From: Eustoma russellianum
Lineage: Eukaryota > Streptophyta > Magnoliopsida > Gentianales > Gentianaceae
Reading direction: 5' to 3'
Assembly: GCA_036186865.1 (NCBI GenBank)
Contig: AP025067.1
Span: 9,900,831-9,964,830 of the forward strand
DNA length: 64,000 bases
The notes under the pieces were generated by a model that was given only the letters and a program-made list of their open reading frames with translations, did not search any database and was not told the origin of the DNA. Both the position numbers and the translations under genes were made by a program. Below, in pieces: positions 52,414-62,784 of this stretch (position 1 is its first letter; every line of letters begins with the position of its first letter).

Positions 52414-54480
52414 TTTCTCCTGTTACATTTCAGTCTTTAAAGACTCTAGCTCAGACAGAGCTTGAGTTGAGGAGAGTTCATCGGCAACCTTGTTTTCCAG
52501 CTCATCCACTTTAGAATCGGAAGTAGCCCACTTGGTGTCAGCTTCTTCCTTTCCTTGGCGAAGAGTGAAGACCTTGGCCTTCAGTGCCTCAATTTCTCTG
52601 GTTTGCTTGGCCACCAGTTAGGTAGCCTCGTCAAACTCCTTAGTCTTGGCCCTGAGTGCCTCACTGAATTTCTCTCCTCGATCATGAATTTCTAGTTCTT
52701 GGGCTCGGATCTGCTATGCAAGAAAGTTAGAAAATTCCCAAGTGTTATCATTCAATCAATGCAAACAAACAGAAGAAAAATACTTACCAAGGCAAGGTTA
52801 ATATGGTAAGCATTGCTGAGATCTTCTCATGATGGAGCCTTGAACCTCTCACGGTCCAAGGGCAGAACCATCAATTTATTCAGACGCCTGGCTGTGGCAG
52901 AGTCCACAACAGAGTCTTGATCTGAAAATTCACCCAGGATCAGCCTGGGGTTCTTGATGGCTGAGGTGGAGTCACCTCAGCTGGAGCAGATGGACCTTAA
53001 TCTCGGCCTCTTTTTCTGCGTCTAAGGCATGAGCTCTCGCCGACCTTTATTGATTGTTCAGACTCAGTAAGGACCTGAGCCCGAGGAATGGGCTCAGTCA
53101 CCTCATCCCTTATTTCAACTATCGGCAAAGCTGCAAATGTACACCAAAAGCAAGTTAGTGACCAATCTTGGACCAAAGAATTTAAATAAAGAAAACTTAA
53201 GAATACCTGGCTCAGCCGATACAGTCAGATTATCAGCCTCATCTCGGATGGGCTCAAACCTTGGCTCAGCAACAGTAATATTCCCCCACAAGGGGCAAAG
53301 CCGAGGAAGATCCAACCTCGACAGAAGCAGTCGCATGCTCCTTTCTTGGTTCCAGGCTTTCTTTCGAGCTGCGATCTTAGCAACACGACTGGCGTAATCA
53401 TCATTTCCAGAAGCCATTGAACCTGCATAAAAAACAAGACAGTTATCAACTGAAAGTTATATAAACACAAAAATTGAGGCAAACAGAGACCAACCTCTGA
53501 CTATTGCTAGGCTATCTGAAGTAAGTGGTCGAAAGTTCTGACCCGAGGCCAAATGGCTCAGGTCAGCTGCCTTCAAAATGGTTGCGTCCACCTTCTGCCA
53601 GTCAATCACAACAGGCAGATTCTGAAGTATGGCCGCTTCATTGCAATACTCTGCGCTTGGCTTCAGGTTGTCTGTTTTTCTTGATTTCCAGACGTTCCAT
53701 TTCGGCAGCTCATCTTTCTTGATATAGAAAATCGACCCTTCCAGTTTTTTGTAAAGGAAGGGATTTTGATGGCAAAATTGAACTCGCTGGTGGGAGCTCG
53801 TTTACTAAATAATACCAGCTATCCGAGACTCTACAAGAAAACAGACCCCTAAATACACTAAGATGGAGCGGAGACTTAATTATTTTGAGAAATAGAAAAT
53901 AGCATAGAATGATCTTCAGACCATTTGGTTTTATTTGAAGAAGTCTGAGATTGTAGGAACGAATGATACGGACAAGGAGTTCAGGAACAGAAAGATTGAA
54001 CCCCAATTTGAAATACTCCTCATAGACAGCCTCGTAATCTTTTGGGAGATCATAAGTTGTCTAACCAGGCAGAGGCAGAAGAGGGCTGAACCGATCTAGG
54101 TCAAATTTATACTTCTTACATATTCGGTTCAGCTCCACCTCGGACAAAGTATAGAAAGATTCTTTGACATGAACGGATGATAGACCCCTATTAATTACCC
54201 CAGTATATAGAGATGGGGCCCTCTCAAGAGCCGGAGGATTTACAGCCGCCGAAGCAGGAGCAACTCCAGCAAGGAATCGACTACGGTGATGGATGTGCTA
54301 GATTGAACACCCCCGACTGGGTCCAGCAGTGCCACCTGTGGCCTTGCACAATCTTACTAACGGACGGTCATCGCTGGAGACCGTCCTCCCTGACGAAGAT
54401 GGAGAATTAGGGTTTTCTCCACCACCGTCGGCGTAAGATGCGCCTTCAGAAACATTCTGAGAATCATGAGAAGAAGCCAT
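52414..54480 (-). pseudogene. Antisense ORF of Tat-like element (broken, intron-like gaps)
   Basis: On the strand opposite to gag, ATG at 54480 opens MASSHDSQNVSEGASYADGG. After stops, a conserved block reads YEAVYEEYFKLGFNLSVPEL and LRLLQIKPNGLKIILCYFLF (about 54040-53900), like the domain annotated 'putative gypsy type transposon' (PF04195-like). Further pieces (53417-53130 and 52614-52423) are separated by intron-like gaps; the last is a coiled coil (REIEALKAKVFTLRQGKEEA). Acceptor- or donor-like borders occur near 53420 and 53130. The order N-terminal domain then coiled coil matches extra ORFs known in Tat elements. Function is unknown. Confidence 0.7.
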
Positions 54481-54898
54481 TACAGAAGAAAAGGAAGACT
54501 TACAGAGTAAAGAAGTTGATTGATGGAAGAGGTACGGAAAGACCGCCAGAGGAGGAAGATGGTCGATAGAAAGCTAAATAAGCCTCCGGAGAAGAAGAGA
54601 ATCAGAGGGGAAAAAGGAACAGATGACGGGAGAAGGAAAATAAAACTTCAAAAATTCTTCAGGCAGCCTTATTTATAGCCCCAGCTCAGCCATCCCAAGA
54701 GGCACCTCGAGGGTTTCGACCTCGGTACCTTCAAATCGCCAGAAGTGAAAAGGTGTGTAAATGACGCTTCGCAATCTGCAAAAATAGTAAATGCACAGTA
54801 CGGCCCAACCAGAGGCAGACACGTCACTACTTGATAGGACAGCGCATTAAAAGTTCTGAATCGATTAGTCTGTCTTCCTACTCGGTTCGGCCAGACTA
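54481..54898 (-). other. Upstream region of the antisense ORF
   Basis: Purine-rich 5' region of the antisense ORF. On the minus strand GGGCTATAAATAAGGCTGCC (about 54663-54682) contains a TATA box about 180 bases upstream of the ATG side, so the antisense ORF may have had its own promoter. Confidence 0.45.
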
Positions 54899-54912
54899 AT
54901 TTGGGGGCAAAG
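54899..54912 (+). other. Polypurine tract of Tat-like element
   Basis: TTTGGGGGCAAAG lies directly before the 3' LTR, a typical Tat/Athila-type tract. Confidence 0.85.
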
Positions 54913-56039
54913 TGATGTGACAAAATCTACCTGCTCAGATAAGACAAAATTTTTCAGTCAGTCAAACGGTCAACGTGACCCATACACAGCTGTTTGACTA
55001 AGTCAACCTCAGCCAGAAGACACCAGCCTCGGCCTCTGTCATCAACAGTTGAGGGATGTCATCTACAGTATCTAAGGTAAGTCCAAGTATAACTCTTAGT
55101 CAGCCCGGCTCGACAGATTTCACTACTTTTGGTCAAACCACACAGAGCAATTCAGCTCGGCCATATTTTTAGCGGAACTCTAATGGCACCTCGACTCAGC
55201 AATGTACTAGTTAACCAAGGTAACCACTTCTGGTAGGCCTCAGCTAGTAAATATTCAAATATCAGATCAGCAGTGCATAACTTCTATAGGAAGCAGATTC
55301 TGCTCGGCCTCGGAAAAGTCTCGGCCTCAGCTTTCTGATTGCCCCGAGCCCTAGCCTTGGCTTCAGGCTCATAAGGGTTTTGGCCCCTAAAATACTTGGC
55401 TAGTTCAGACAAGATAACTGTCGTCTGGGACTCACCAAGACAATTTTGTGAGCTCTTTACAGGTGTCAAGCATTGCTTGGCTGAATGAAGAGTCATTATT
55501 GTTGGCCGTCTACGAGTCATAAGCTCAGCTACCTATGCAGCTACTTAAGCATGCATTTGTCCAATCATACTGCACACCTACAGCAGATAAAGTAGCCCTC
55601 CTACACACGCAATAGTCCCATCATCGGGCAGAGGGACTGATCTCATCATTTTTGTGCATAAAAGACCCTTGAAGACAGACAAATGATGGGGGCCCAACAC
55701 AACTTTCGGAGTCTTCTTCTATAAGGAAAGAACTCCATATTCTCCAACCTTCTAACTCTTAGTGAGAGATCTCCAAAACGGCATCTCAGCCGTCATTCAA
55801 ACAGCCACACTCTCAGTGAGATCTTGAGACATGTTTATTCTTAACCTTTATTCCAGCATAGACTGCATACAAAAATACACATAACTGACTTCAGCGTCGG
55901 AGGGTTTTCGCAGTGCAGCGCCCCTAGGCCTCTAACGTTTCCTTTCTTTCTCAGGCGCCATTGACGAACCCAAACGGAGAGCTAACGACAAACTACAAGG
56001 ATCGTCTCAGATCCACCTGGTGAAGATCCAGTTTCATCA
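54913..56039 (+). repeat. 3' LTR of Tat-like element
   Basis: 1,127 bp, starting TGATGTGACAAAATCTACCT and ending GATCCAGTTTCATCA; closely similar to 47250-48375. It is followed by the ATATG TSD. Confidence 0.93.
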
Positions 56040-56299
56040 ATATGTTTTTATGTCTTGTTGTTACGTGTGACAGTACTCCTCTATCATGACATTGTATGTG
56101 TCATATATTTTACTGTATATGAACACTTGTGATACTCTTTTAATACTTATTCAATAAATACACCAATTATTTGTTTGATTTCTTCAGATTTTTTTGTCTG
56201 TCACTCTCTCTACTACAATTTTTCAACACATTTCAAAATTTAACGGACACTTCAGTGCATTCTTCGTACAGTAAAAATGTGCATCTCTATCATTTCTAG
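56040..56299. other. AT-rich flank of Tat-like element
   Basis: Continues the sequence interrupted at 47249. No gene seen. Confidence 0.5.
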
Positions 56300-56470
56300 A
56301 AATAGACTTCAGTGTTGTAGAATTACCCAGTTTCAATAGGTTCAATTAGCGGAAACAGCCTCTTGCACAAAGTGTATGGTAAAACTGCGTATATCAGATT
56401 GCGAAGCGACCCAGCCCCTCCCCATATCCTACACAAACGAGGGAGTCTAATGCGTCAGAAACGTTCTTTT
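56300..56470 (+). mobile_element. Au-type SINE remnant
   Basis: B box-like GGTTCAATTAG (56339-56349) is followed by the Au SINE segment GGAAACAGCCTCTTGCA, then CTGCGTATATCAGA, CCAGCCCCTCCCCATATCCT and a CTAATGCGTCAGAAAC end. The A box is degenerate and no TSD was found. Confidence 0.75.
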
Positions 56471-56751
56471 TATCTTTTTCCTAAGTAATCATAATATTAT
56501 TTTCTTAAGTAATTTTTTATTGTCAGCTTGTGTACTTTTGAAACATATAAAAATCTTACAACAGTTTTTCCCTTGTACTGAATTTCAATTGTCTGTCTTC
56601 ATATTGTGTCGTGTCGTACAACGTTAACAGTCTAATCAATTAAACAAGAGATAACTCAACAATTATCACACACTTTAAGCCATAATACTTAGTTCGAGAA
56701 TAATATAAACTTGTTCTTCAAATTTTTGCCTGGGAGCTCTTGATACCAACT

Positions 56752-57113
56752 TGCATTGATTTTTCATCTTATACTACTCTTTATGGATGTGTAAAATAAT
56801 GGAAGCACATACAACCATGAATAGATGGATAGAGAGAGGAGAGGCCTTATTTATAGCAAAAATATATGACATATTCACATCATATGATCAATAAATCTAG
56901 CTCATTTAATCCCCTTAATAAATGGGTCCAAGTTTGAAGATTGTAAACACATGTTTTTTTATTTATTAAAATGTATGTATTTTAATGCATGTAGACATAC
57001 TCAATAAATTCGATTCTGTGAATGTAACAATAGTTAATGTGCTATTCTTTGTAGGATAAAAGGCGCAGTTTATGTCGTCATGAGCGCTTAGGATTTATTA
57101 AACTTCCAACACT
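56752..57113 (-). repeat. Short copia-like LTR with adjacent primer-binding site
   Basis: On the minus strand a 362-bp segment starts TGTTGGAAGTTTAATAAATC, contains GCTATAAATAAGGCC and ends ATCAATGCA. TTGGTATCAAGAGC follows directly (56736-56751), a near match to the initiator-Met site. The sequence beyond is not recognisable as gag. This is the remains of a short-LTR copia, cut off after its leader. The flanking 5-mers do not match. Confidence 0.6.
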
Positions 57114-57804
57114 TATGAAAATGTTGTGCTTCTCTCCTTTGATTTCTATCTCTCTGTTCCATCAAATCGCCAGAAGTTTGGAGATGCAGAGTGAGGCTTG
57201 CAAGAAGTCAATAGATGCAATCTAATGAATTTAAGCAAATAGGGTGTCTTTTTGCTCTCTGGTTGTCCCGGATTCAACAAACAAAAGGGCGACCAATTCT
57301 CAATTGAATTTCAATCTTGATTTTCTCTCTTCCCTTCTTCTCATATTTTTCTTCTCGTTTTCGTTCCCCTTGGCTTCCTCCTCTGGTTTTCGTCCCTATT
57401 TCTCAAATGACAAATGGGTCTTTATATAGGCGAAAATGGCAAAGACACCAACAGCTAAAATGGTATCAATTGGACGGCTAAGTCATTCTTGAGGGAGGTG
57501 TTCTGATTAACATATCATTTACATCCTTTGAATCATCTATTGCTTTTACAATTTCAAGTGTTCACATATCATGGTTTAAGTCATTTTGATTACATAACAT
57601 GTCCCTTGATTTCTTTTCTTCTTTGGGTTGTTGGGTGGAACCTGGAAGGAGTTTTCAGAAAGGATCACTTTTTCACTTAAAAGCCCACATAATTAATGAA
57701 CCCAAGTGCACAGATATTGCCTTCGTCTTCCATGCTATTAAGTATTAAACCCGCATAAATTAGGATTACCAATTTTCTTCAAATATTGAGCTCGAGACGG
57801 ATCT
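57114..57804. other. Spacer with minus-strand TATA-like sequence
   Basis: Pyrimidine-rich sequence with CCTATATAAAGACCC on the minus strand (about 57417-57431), which could be a promoter of an unidentified transcript or of a decayed LTR. No coding sequence is supported. Confidence 0.35.
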
Positions 57805-57966
57805 TGGAACAAGTAAAGTTGCTTTTTGTAACTTGGAAGTCATAAGTTTGAACAGCAGAAGCAGTCTCTTACCGTAAGGTTGTTTATATCAGATCGCTAA
57901 ACGATCCGGTCCCTCTTCAAACCCTGCACAAACACGTATGCCTAATGCACCGGAAACACCCTTTAA
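57805..57966 (+). mobile_element. Au-type SINE remnant
   Basis: B box-like AAGTTTGAACAGC is followed by AGAAGCAGTCTCTTACCG, TAAGGTTGTTTATATCAGA, CCGGTCCCTCTTCAAACCCT and CTAATGCACCGGAAACACCC, which is the Au SINE body. The 5' A box region is poorly preserved. Confidence 0.72.
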
Positions 57967-59934
57967 ATATTCAGCTTACGCATTATCCCATTTCTTTACA
58001 ACAGTCAACTTTAGCAGTTTATGTAAGGATTCAATCAACACAGCTCTATTCTTTTGTGCTATACACCTAGTCCTAGCATGTAAAACTCAATATGCGAGTC
58101 CTAGCATGTAAGAGTCAATATGCGATTGAGATCTGATGACCATGGCTCGAGCCAGCGAATAACTGCCAACCACGAACTGGCACGTTTAGGAGTTGAGTAA
58201 GAAAAATCACAAACCCAACAATGTGAACCAGTTTCTACACTAAAGGGAAAGTTCAAATTCACAGCTATTGTCAGTTATCAATTCCCAGGGATATTAGAGA
58301 GACAGAAGCATCAGATTTCAAATAAGAAAACAGACACATCATTGCATTTTGCATCATGATCGTTAAAAGCATCTTCACATCTTAGGATGTGCTTCCATGT
58401 GTATTTTAATCAACCAGTTCACTACTAACATTACATGTCACTCCACAACCAACCACAAGAATGGTGTCATTAGTTTAGTATACAATTAACTGATCCATCA
58501 CAATCAATACACCTTCAATCAAATGATGCAAAGACAAGAGCGATGTTCTTTCAATCTTCAATAATTTGATACATCATAAGCAAAACATCATGAATCATCT
58601 ACTCATTCTAATCCATAACTAGCAATTCATCAGCATAATAAGATGAGTCTAACACCTTGCGCTATCAGAAAACGAAGTCAGAACCTTCAATTTATTAACT
58701 TCTCAGCCATATACAACTCTACAAATCCTGACATGTAGCATTTGAGACAACGTAAACAAACACATTGGTCATATTGATATTTCATCAATCCAAGTTGTAC
58801 CAGCAAAAGAAGCTTCAGTAAGTAATATTATGCCAAGTTCTTAAAATTCCAAATGATGCAGAGAGCAACAGACACAAGTTTATGTCATTCTTAGAGTTTG
58901 GACTTATAGAAACAAAATATATTTCTTCCAATTTGAGTCGTGCCAAGATACAAGTTACAGACATCATGGCAACACAAAATCAAGGGGAGAAACCATAAAT
59001 GTAGCACCATGCTCGTATGGCCAAATTGATTAGAGCAATAGACCATGAATATAGGTGCTCTATGTTCTTCCTTACCTTGTTGCCCAGAAAAGGTAAAAGA
59101 AATAACAACTAACAGAATATCTAGAACTAAAACCCGGTTTTAGGGGGGGTGGGGGAGTGAACTTCAAAACATTTCAGAATTTGTCATTCGACAAATCTCC
59201 AATCGCCTGAAGGAACTTCAAGATTTTAATCCGAGTAAACAATTTATAACATGAGAAAAATAGAGGCAAAATGAAAAAGTGAAAGCAATCAGAGAACTTT
59301 GAAGGCATAAATTGTGTGTGAATCAACATGGATATAGTTCAGACACAAAATTCTCATCACTTTGCTTTGCCCTAAATATTAAAACAAGAATTTTTCTGCA
59401 AATAATTAGCCAAGAGATTAAAAATCATTTCTTTAACCACAAATTTCCTTCGGTTAAGATAGTTGAATAAATGACATCAATTCAACCGTAAATCTTAATT
59501 CCCGAAGAATATATTGCACCATAAAACCTTTAATCTCGTACATTTCCTTGCAATCATAAACTTGAAAATGCAAGGGGCTATTTGGTGCAATGATTCAAAA
59601 AAGAAACAAGTGCAAAGCAAAGAAACGAAAGAGCCTGTTTTTTTTTCAAAGATGATACACGCAGGGTTATAGGCTTATGGCTGCATTTCGTATATAAAGG
59701 GGGGGTAATTAGGTTTTCTGGTGCTTCGTCGAATTTTCGGGAATGGGATTTAGCGGCCCAGAAATCTGTCTCATAGAGTTTTTCTTTAAACTCGGAGGGC
59801 TTGACGCCCCTGGGCTTCATATCGATTCACATAACTTTCATTTTTTCGTGAAAGAAAGGCCGGGCTTGAGAGTACCTCTAATCATGTTTGATTTTTTTGG
59901 GTTAAAAAATGTAATGATTTTATTTAATCAAGGA
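57967..59934. other. Long AT-rich spacer
   Basis: I see no conserved domain, tRNA or clear repeat. A G run (GGGGGGGTGGGGG) lies at about 59143-59155, and TATATAAAGGG at about 59691. An 80-codon minus-strand frame at 59578-59820 has no recognisable features. Confidence 0.4.
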
Positions 59935-59939
59935 TCAAA

Positions 59940-60080
59940 AATACAACAACAACAACCATATCCAGTATTCTAACGATAGCAAAAGTTATCAATATGATCT
60001 GGGGAGGATAATAGGCAGACAAATCATGCCTCCATCCCGTGTGATAGAGAGTTTGCTTCTTATGATCAGTATATTTGCAG
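59940..60080 (-). mobile_element. RTE-type LINE 3' tail remnant
   Basis: The plus strand starts ACAACAACAACC and continues CATATCCAGTATTCTAAC, GATCTGGGGAGGATAATAGG, CAGACAAATCATGCCTCCAT and GATAGAGAGTTTGCTTCTTA. This follows the plant RTE 3' consensus pattern (CAACAACAACATACCCAGT.., GGTCTGGGGAGGGTA.., CAGACCTTACCCCTACC.., GTAGAGAGGTTGTTTCC). The TTG tail reads on the minus strand, so the element is on that strand. Confidence 0.72.
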
Positions 60081-60169
60081 TTCCACTGGATATACTCAGG
60101 ATGTAGATCGTGTTGGACCGTAACACATACGATGAACACCCGGAAATTACACTATTTTTAAACCATTTG

Positions 60170-60680
60170 AAAATAAATAAAATAAATAAACATAAGGCAT
60201 AAATAACACGCATATAAACATAATAATGCAATAAATAAATAAATTATTTATTAACATGCATAAAAATAAGGAATAAATAAATAAATAAACAATTAACTGC
60301 ATGCATATAAACATAATAATGCAATAACCAGAAATTAAACTTAACACTTGATTATTATTATTTTGGATTTCTTTAAAATAATAATAATAATAACAACAAG
60401 GATTTATTATTATTATTACTATTTTTTAATAAACTTTAAATAATAACAATAATAATGAAATTATTATCATTATTATTTACTTTATTTTCTTTTAAAAAAC
60501 TTTAAAATAATAATAATAATTACTTATTATTATTAATATTTTCTTTTAATAATAATAACAATAATAATTAAATTATCATTATTATTATTATTTTCTTTAA
60601 AAGAAACTTTAAATAAATAATAATAAAAATATTATTATTTACATTATCCAAAATAATAATAATAACCAAAATAAATAAAT
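60170..60680. repeat. Imperfect AATAA/AAT/ATT repeats
   Basis: Long runs of AATAAATAAATA (60176-60290) and AAT/ATT triplets (60350-60675) with interruptions and inverted segments (AATAATAATAAT followed by TTATTATTATTA). The region can form many A/T hairpins. Confidence 0.85.
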
Positions 60681-60689
60681 AAAACTGAA

Positions 60690-61422
60690 AATAAAGGGCT
60701 GGGCGCGGGTCGGGTCGGGTCAGACCCGCCCGGCCCAGTTTCTGAATTTCCTTTCCTTTTTCTTTACTTAAATGCTAATTGGACCAAAGCCCTTTTATTC
60801 TGAAACAGAATTAGGGCTGGAACTGAAAGCCCAATCCGCCAGAAGCTGACCCGCGGATGGCCCCCCAAAAAATATGGGATTTTCGGCTGCAAGGTCTCGA
60901 ACCAGAGACCTCTTTGTAATTATCTGGTGATCTGACCATTAGGCCAGCAGGTTTTCTTTGTAAAATTAGGGCATCTTTTATTTTTTTTATCAATAAAGTA
61001 GAATTCCAGAAATTTCTCAAAATTTTCGGCAAACAGGAAATTTGAACCCAAGACCTTTTGTCCCTTATCACATGGGCTGCCCACCAGGGCAGCGCCGTTT
61101 CTGTTTACCAGAGAGAGGCCCTTTGGTATTTATTAAAATATACAGGAGTTTCACAAATTCAGAAAACGACCGAAATTTTCGCAAAGAGGGATTGAACCTT
61201 CGACCTTTCGCACAAGGGCGGAGGAGTTGGCCACTAGGCCATCGACGCTTTTGGGTTTGAAGCAGAGAAACGTTTTTATTTAAACTGAAACATAACAGAA
61301 GCTTTTCAACCCAAAATTGTTTCGGAAAAACGCTTTTGACCCGGAAAAATTTCGTTTTTCCGAAACATGAACAGATTAACAGAATAAATGGTTGATTCGA
61401 TTAGGCTTTCTCGGATACCACT
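60690..61422 (-). mobile_element. Copia-X leader next to the LTR
   Basis: In minus-strand reading the sequence after the LTR is homologous to the Copia-1 leader (for example AGCCTAATCGAATCAA, CTGTTAATCTGTTCATG, AACGAAATTTTT, GCGTTTTTCCG) and starts with a primer-binding site, AAGTGGTATCCGAG (61409-61422). It contains three tRNA-like units. No gag follows; the sequence runs into AAT-type repeats. Confidence 0.8.
60888..61252 (-). repeat. Three tandem tRNA-like (A box/B box) units
   Basis: Minus-strand units at 61186-61252, 61034-61098 and 60888-60952, about 150 bases apart. A boxes: TGGCCTAGTGG, TGCCCTGGTGGG, TGGCCTAATGGTCA. B boxes: GGTTCAATCC, GGGTTCAAATTT, GGTTCGAGACC. A-to-B spacing is about 33-40 bases, as in tRNA genes and tRNA-derived SINEs. 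The flanks between units are also related (TTTTCGG/AAATTTC runs). I see no closed acceptor stems. Confidence 0.65.
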
Positions 61423-62356
61423 TGTTGGGTTTAATTTAATAAATCCCTGAATAGGACCGTTTAATCGAATTAATGGACAAAGTAACAAAATACAGAAAAT
61501 ATACCTTGCTCCATTGCTGTTGTTAATCTGATCACGTATGATGGCGTGATCCAAGGATTCACGACCTCCCACCAATTGCTGATACACCCCTTGGACAGAA
61601 TCAACAATTCACTGCTTTACCCGATGGAGAGGCTAGGCAGTGTGTGCTTTATAGAACAAGGTTGGCACACCCTCCCCTTTATCTCTCTCTATGGCCGAAT
61701 CTTGATACTGTTTGATGATCTGAGGAGGTGAAGGCCACCTCCTTTATATAGAGGGAGAATAGGGGAATCCTAATGGGCATATTCCTTAATAGATAAAGTT
61801 TCTTTTATCCAGATGCCTGGAATATACTTGATGCTATATTCAAGTTATCTTTATCCATTATCCAATAGGAATCCTTGTGGGCATATTCCTTTATGGATAG
61901 AGATTCCTTTATCCCAGATACCTGGAATATACTTGATGCTATATTCAAGTTATCTCTATCCATTATCAAATATTATCTAATATTTAATAATAAATTTATT
62001 AAATATTATTTAATATTTAATTATTGTACCAACAATTATCTACTAGCCACACGTGGGTTGTCGCCCCTCGGGGACCAGATGTCGTAACTTTATGGTCGTT
62101 GCACTTTGAGCCCATCCATCACGGTCTCTGACCATATGACTGTCTACATATTCGGGGTTTCCATTTAGAACACACTATACATCCACGAGTATACCCGATG
62201 ATCACTTAACGTGTGGATGTTTTACGCAACAATTAATATTATTACGTCACATATGTGATATATAATATTATCATACATAACGTCCACCTTATGATTAATT
62301 CGTATAAACTTTATCAATGCGCTGCGCATCACACGTATCTCGAATTAATCCCAACA
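61423..62356 (-). repeat. Copia-X LTR
   Basis: 934 bp; plus-strand start TGTTGGGTTTAATTTAATAA, end CGAATTAATCCCAACA. It is the reverse complement of the Copia-1 LTR family. It carries a TATA box (TATATAAAGG on the minus strand, about 61741-61750) and a partial internal duplication of GGAATATACTTGATGCTATA (about 61817 and 61922). Confidence 0.92.
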
Positions 62357-62370
62357 ATCTCCCACTTGGA
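62357..62370 (-). other. Polypurine tract of Copia-X
   Basis: In element sense TCCAAGTGGGAGAT precedes the LTR, identical to the tract of Copia-1, so this LTR is a 3' LTR relative to the pol at 62785-64000. Confidence 0.88.
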
Positions 62371-62784
62371 CTATGTATGCATCTTAAAGATTATATGTCA
62401 CTCCTTTTGAGCTCATATACCGTATGTCCTTTAGTGTGTCTTTCCTTTTCCGGTCCATCAGCAAATGTTAGCAAAAGACTTAAGCCGCACATCGCCACAT
62501 TGAATTAGTGACTAATCCCTCTTAAATCATGATGCCAACATTCTACTGAATGACATGGATACTGAAATGGATATGTAGTGTGGAATTAATATGCTAGGTG
62601 ACCATACATATTTAATTCCAACTTGGCCCTTTTTAGCTAGATCAATAGAATCAGAATGTATGCCGTAACTGCTTAATGTCCATTACTTCTGCAGAAAAAC
62701 TTTAATAAAACCGAAATATACATTATACTGTTTGTCTGAAATAAACAACTTTATTGAACACAATAAAAACCTTACAGACTCCCA
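62371..62784 (-). other. 3' UTR of Copia-X
   Basis: Homologous to 5961-6374 of Copia-1; non-coding. Confidence 0.75.

Larger units (their letters stand above)
47250..56039 (+). mobile_element. Tat-like Ty3/gypsy, pol missing, with antisense ORF
   Basis: 8,790 bp with LTRs at 47250-48375 and 54913-56039 and an exact ATATG TSD (47245-47249 and 56040-56044). After a TTTGGCGCTAGAAG primer-binding site there is a gag remnant; then a nested solo SIRE LTR (49522-50911), a tandem repeat of about 109 bases (51108-51535), and an antisense ORF (52414-54480). No protease, RT or integrase is seen. The gag signature and the antisense ORF before the 3' LTR fit the Tat lineage. The well-matched LTRs and TSD show it moved as a unit, so pol was probably supplied by another element, or lost after insertion. 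Confidence 0.87.

Noticed and set aside
57417..57431. Host gene promoter on the minus strand
   Set aside because: A TATA-like word alone, without a downstream coding region, is too weak to call a promoter.
60888..61252. Three tRNA genes
   Set aside because: A and B boxes are present but I see no complete cloverleaf, no closed acceptor stems and no clear anticodon arm; treated as tRNA-like leader units.
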